Shown here: positions 62,218 to 64,000 of the stretch, piece by piece | Layout: each line of letters starts with the position of its first letter | How positions within the stretch are numbered: the first letter of the stretch is position 1 | Source: Demequina sp. NBRC 110053 | GTDB lineage: Bacteria > Actinomycetota > Actinomycetes > Actinomycetales > Demequinaceae | Length of the DNA stretch: 64,000 nucleotides | Assembly: GCF_002090095.1 (NCBI RefSeq) | Contig: NZ_BBRJ01000002.1 | Location: 1,043,265-1,107,264 of the forward strand | Direction: 5' to 3' | Notes under the pieces: generated by a model | Told to the model about the DNA's origin: nothing | Databases searched by the model: none | What the model saw: only the letters and a program-made list of their open reading frames with translations | Translations under genes and position numbers: made by a program

Positions 62218-62454
62218 TCAGGCCCCGGGACCCATCCGCGTCACCTTGTAGGGCGTGCCGTCCTTGGCGTAGGTGGTCCACTCGCCCACCTGGGCTCCGT
62301 GGTCGAAGGTGCCCGACCGCATCATCGTGCCGTCCTTGCGGAAGAACTCCCAGTAGCCGTGCTCGGTGCCCTCGTGCAGCTGGCCGCGCGCCCAGATCGA
62401 GCCGTCGGCGTGGAGCTTCTCGAACGGCTCGAGATCCTTGTCGTCGATGGACAT
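62218..62454 (-). CDS. YwqK-like small MORN-type repeat protein
   Basis: A 78-residue protein built of three short beta-hairpin repeats of the YwqK/MORN kind: HADGSIWARGQLHEGTEHGYWEFFRKDGTMMRSGTFDHGAQVGEWTTYAKDG. Relatives are sometimes annotated as antitoxins, but no toxin is adjacent. GGAGG lies 6 bases before ATG 62454. Probably a small structural or binding protein. Confidence 0.75.
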   Translation of the reverse strand: MSIDDKDLEPFEKLHADGSIWARGQLHEGTEHGYWEFFRKDGTMMRSGTFDHGAQVGEWTTYAKDGTPYKVTRMGPGA

Positions 62455-62533
62455 CCCGCGCCTCCTCATCGAAGGTTCAAGAATACGGGCACCTGGGTTG
62501 GCGCGTCGTGCGAGCCGCTGGCGTGTGGGTCTG

Positions 62534-63205
62534 TCAGCCGTGGCCGGCGGCGATGTCGCCGTGCTCGCAGATCCAGGCGTGCATCGCGATCGCTGCGGCC
62601 GCGCCAGCGTTGATGGACCTCGTCGAACCATACTGCGCGATGGCCAGAGTCGCATCGGCCACCTCGCGCACGGCGTCCGACAGGCCCACGGACTCCTGAC
62701 CGAACACCAGCACGCAGCTGCGCGGCAGCGCCGCCGTCTCGAGAGGGACCGAGCCCGGCAGGTTGTCGATGCCGATGACGTCGAGGCCCGCGCCATTCGC
62801 CCAGGCGACGAACTCCTCGAAGCTCGGGTGATGACGGACGTGCTGATAGCGGTCGGTCACCATGGCCCCGCGCCGGTTCCAGCGTCGGTTGCCGATGATG
62901 TGGACCTCGCGGGCCGCGAACGCGTTGGCGGTCCGGACCACCGAGCCGATGTTGAAGTCGTGCTGCCAGTTCTCGATGGCGACGTGGAACGGATGCCGGC
63001 GCTGGTCGAGGTCGGCCACGATCGCCTCGTGTCGCCAGTAGCGGTAGCGATCGACCACATTGCGGCGGTCGCCGTCGCGCAGCAGCTCCGGATCCAGCCG
63101 GGGGTCCGCCGGCCAGGCGTCCGCCTCTCCCGGCCATGGCCCCACTCCGTGCGGGAGCACATCACCTGAGTCCCCGGGAACACCGGCATCAGCCACGCGG
63201 ATCAC
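62534..63205 (-). CDS. SPOUT/TrmH-family RNA methyltransferase
   Basis: A 223-residue SAM-dependent RNA 2'-O-methyltransferase: HVAIENWQHDFNIGSVVRTANAFAAREVHIIG, VLVFGQESVGLSDAV and STRSINAGAAAAIAMHAW are motifs 1-3 of the knotted SPOUT fold. The target (tRNA or rRNA) is not readable. The N-terminal extension of about 50 residues before the fold is acidic. Start codon choice is GTG 63205 or GTG 63196; the furthest ORF start is a TTG. It overlaps the end of the upstream gene, so the two are coupled. Confidence 0.86.
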   Translation of the reverse strand: MIRVADAGVPGDSGDVLPHGVGPWPGEADAWPADPRLDPELLRDGDRRNVVDRYRYWRHEAIVADLDQRRHPFHVAIENWQHDFNIGSVVRTANAFAAREVHIIGNRRWNRRGAMVTDRYQHVRHHPSFEEFVAWANGAGLDVIGIDNLPGSVPLETAALPRSCVLVFGQESVGLSDAVREVADATLAIAQYGSTRSINAGAAAAIAMHAWICEHGDIAAGHG

Positions 63206-63935
63206 GCTGCCAGTCCCAGACAAAGTCCGGGATGCCGCTGCGCACGGACTCGAGGGTCGGCAGCCACTCGTCGACCCATCGAAGATCGCCGCCGGGCGCC
63301 CTCCCGACCAGCACCAGCGTCGAGTCCTCGATGATGACGCTGACGATGCTCGCAGGCGCAGCGCTCAGCGCGGCGATCACGGTGGGTGCCAGAACGGCGT
63401 GCGCGACCGCCTCATCGTCCGCGCCTGCCCGCCATCGATCGTTGAAGGCATGCGACTCGACGAGAACGTCATGCGCCCCGGTTTCGAGCACCCCGGCGCC
63501 GAGAAACCGTGCGGCAACGGTTCCTGGCGACAGCACCATGAGAGGAGTCGGCCCCGGCAGGGACGTGGTGAGGACGCGCCAGTCGAGGGTGTCCTCGCCC
63601 GGTCCCTTCGGATCGGGTCGTGCGACCCGGAACGTGTACGCAGTGAACGGCCATGCCGCGCCGCCTCCGTTCACGACGTCGAAGACACGCCGGAGCTCCC
63701 CCTGGTCGAAGGGCGGGGAGGAGAATCCGTAGGTGATGGGCGACCCTGTGGCGGCATACGACCAGCCTCGGGACGCTGCTGCCCGAGCGATCCGGTTCCG
63801 TTCGGGCTCGCGCTCGTCGATCGGCGCCGCCTTCTGGTGGCGGTGAATCACGATCATGCCCACGACGATGGCAAGGGTGAAGAGCACGATCCAGCCGAAC
63901 TGGACGACCTTCACCGCACCATCGAGCGCGCTCAT
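63189..63935 (-). CDS. membrane-anchored hypothetical protein
   Basis: A 248-residue protein with one N-terminal helix (VVQFGWIVLFTLAIVVGMIVI) and a cytosolic or exported domain of mixed structure (SRGWSYAATGSPITYGFSSPPFD...DWRVLTTSLPGPTPLMVLSPG...VLVGRAPGGDLRWVDEWLPTLESV). No family recognised with confidence. It starts one base after a protein end likely of the same operon, and its 3' end overlaps the methyltransferase gene. Confidence 0.68.
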   Translation of the reverse strand: MSALDGAVKVVQFGWIVLFTLAIVVGMIVIHRHQKAAPIDEREPERNRIARAAASRGWSYAATGSPITYGFSSPPFDQGELRRVFDVVNGGGAAWPFTAYTFRVARPDPKGPGEDTLDWRVLTTSLPGPTPLMVLSPGTVAARFLGAGVLETGAHDVLVESHAFNDRWRAGADDEAVAHAVLAPTVIAALSAAPASIVSVIIEDSTLVLVGRAPGGDLRWVDEWLPTLESVRSGIPDFVWDWQRDPRG

Positions 63936-63936
63936 G

Positions 63937-64000
63937 TCAGAACTGGACGCTCGGCGCCTCGCGAGTGCCGGGATCGACCACCTCGAAGTAGTCCTCGCGC
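63937..64000 (-). CDS. C-terminus of a gene running out of the window, possibly LemA
   Basis: Only the last 20 codons are inside the window: REDYFEVVDPGTREAPSVQF then stop. The YFEV.D/A....P.VQF ending resembles that of actinobacterial LemA-family membrane proteins, but this is too little to be sure. It would be the first gene of the unit containing the two genes to its left. Confidence 0.35.
   Translation of the reverse strand, partial: REDYFEVVDPGTREAPSVQF

Noticed and set aside
62218-62454. toxin-antitoxin pair at the YwqK-like gene
   Set aside because: No toxin-like neighbour; the adjacent genes are a DtxR regulator and an RNA methyltransferase.

Overview
The window is high-GC DNA (roughly 70% by eye) from an actinobacterium, most likely in the order Micrococcales; Cellulomonas or Demequina relatives are an inference only. 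Supporting signs are a near-canonical BldC, a DUF3073 protein beside purM, a sterol-carrier-family gene beside purL, purS/purQ plus small-type purL, a sugar ABC importer without its own ATPase, a LAxTG sorting signal, and many genes whose start codon lies 6-7 nt after a TA(G/C)NNT box, the pattern of leaderless actinobacterial transcripts. I saw no rRNA, CRISPR array, insertion sequence, integrase or phage block; this is ordinary chromosome.

Layout. 1-2.6 kb: a frameshifted APC permease (cut by the window edge), a flavodoxin-fold reductase, a DUF1232 protein and a beta-carbonic anhydrase. 2.8-7.9 kb: two tandem SDR paralogues, a LacI regulator and galK-galE behind a perfect 16-bp palindrome. 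7.9-12.7 kb: RidA, a small metallopeptidase, a tRNA-Glu/Asp/Phe cluster, an APH-like kinase, a holin-like membrane protein, a DMT exporter, an Ogt-type repair protein and bldC. 12.9-16.2 kb: DUF3073, purM, purF and a small membrane protein. 16.3-20.9 kb: a frameshifted GH6 cellulase-like lipoprotein and a complete sugar importer (binding protein plus two permeases). 21-24 kb: sterol-carrier protein and purL. 24.9-31.8 kb: histidine kinase, phosphoribosyltransferase, response regulator, then an ABC exporter of one ATPase and two large permeases, with several start/stop overlaps. 31.8-40.2 kb: VOC/ArsR pair, rhodanese, a putative phosphate-regulated sortase-anchored lamin-tail/phytase-like protein, metZ, and a PrsW protease with a membrane partner. 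40.2-43.2 kb: CopA and a CueR-like MerR regulator with textbook operators. 43.2-53.3 kb: racemase, an 810-residue TIM-barrel/kinase fusion, a GNAT/P-loop kinase fusion, dGTPase, LLM oxidoreductase, a divergent DHFR-like pair, an ASCH protein and a uridine-kinase-like protein. 53.3-61.4 kb: purQ, purS, two lipoproteins, a TRIC-type channel, purC, purD, a small ArsR protein, purA and class II aldolase. 61.5-64 kb: DtxR-family regulator, small YwqK-like protein, SPOUT RNA methyltransferase and a membrane protein.

Three themes run through the window. De novo purine synthesis is nearly complete but split into at least four transcription units (purF-purM, purL, purS-purQ, purD-purC, with purA apart). 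Sugar use is represented by galK-galE, the importer, the GH6 enzyme and aldolase. Most genes have either a good Shine-Dalgarno sequence or a -10 box placed for leaderless mRNA, and this settles many start codons.

The strongest unexplained signals are not genes. The octamer GCCGATGC/GCATCGGC occurs about 55 times by my manual count, far above base-composition expectation, and sits inside a 17-bp intergenic repeat. A family of palindromes is centred on CGAGTTGGGCCCAACTCG. The most interesting protein is the 810-residue fusion at 44121-46553.
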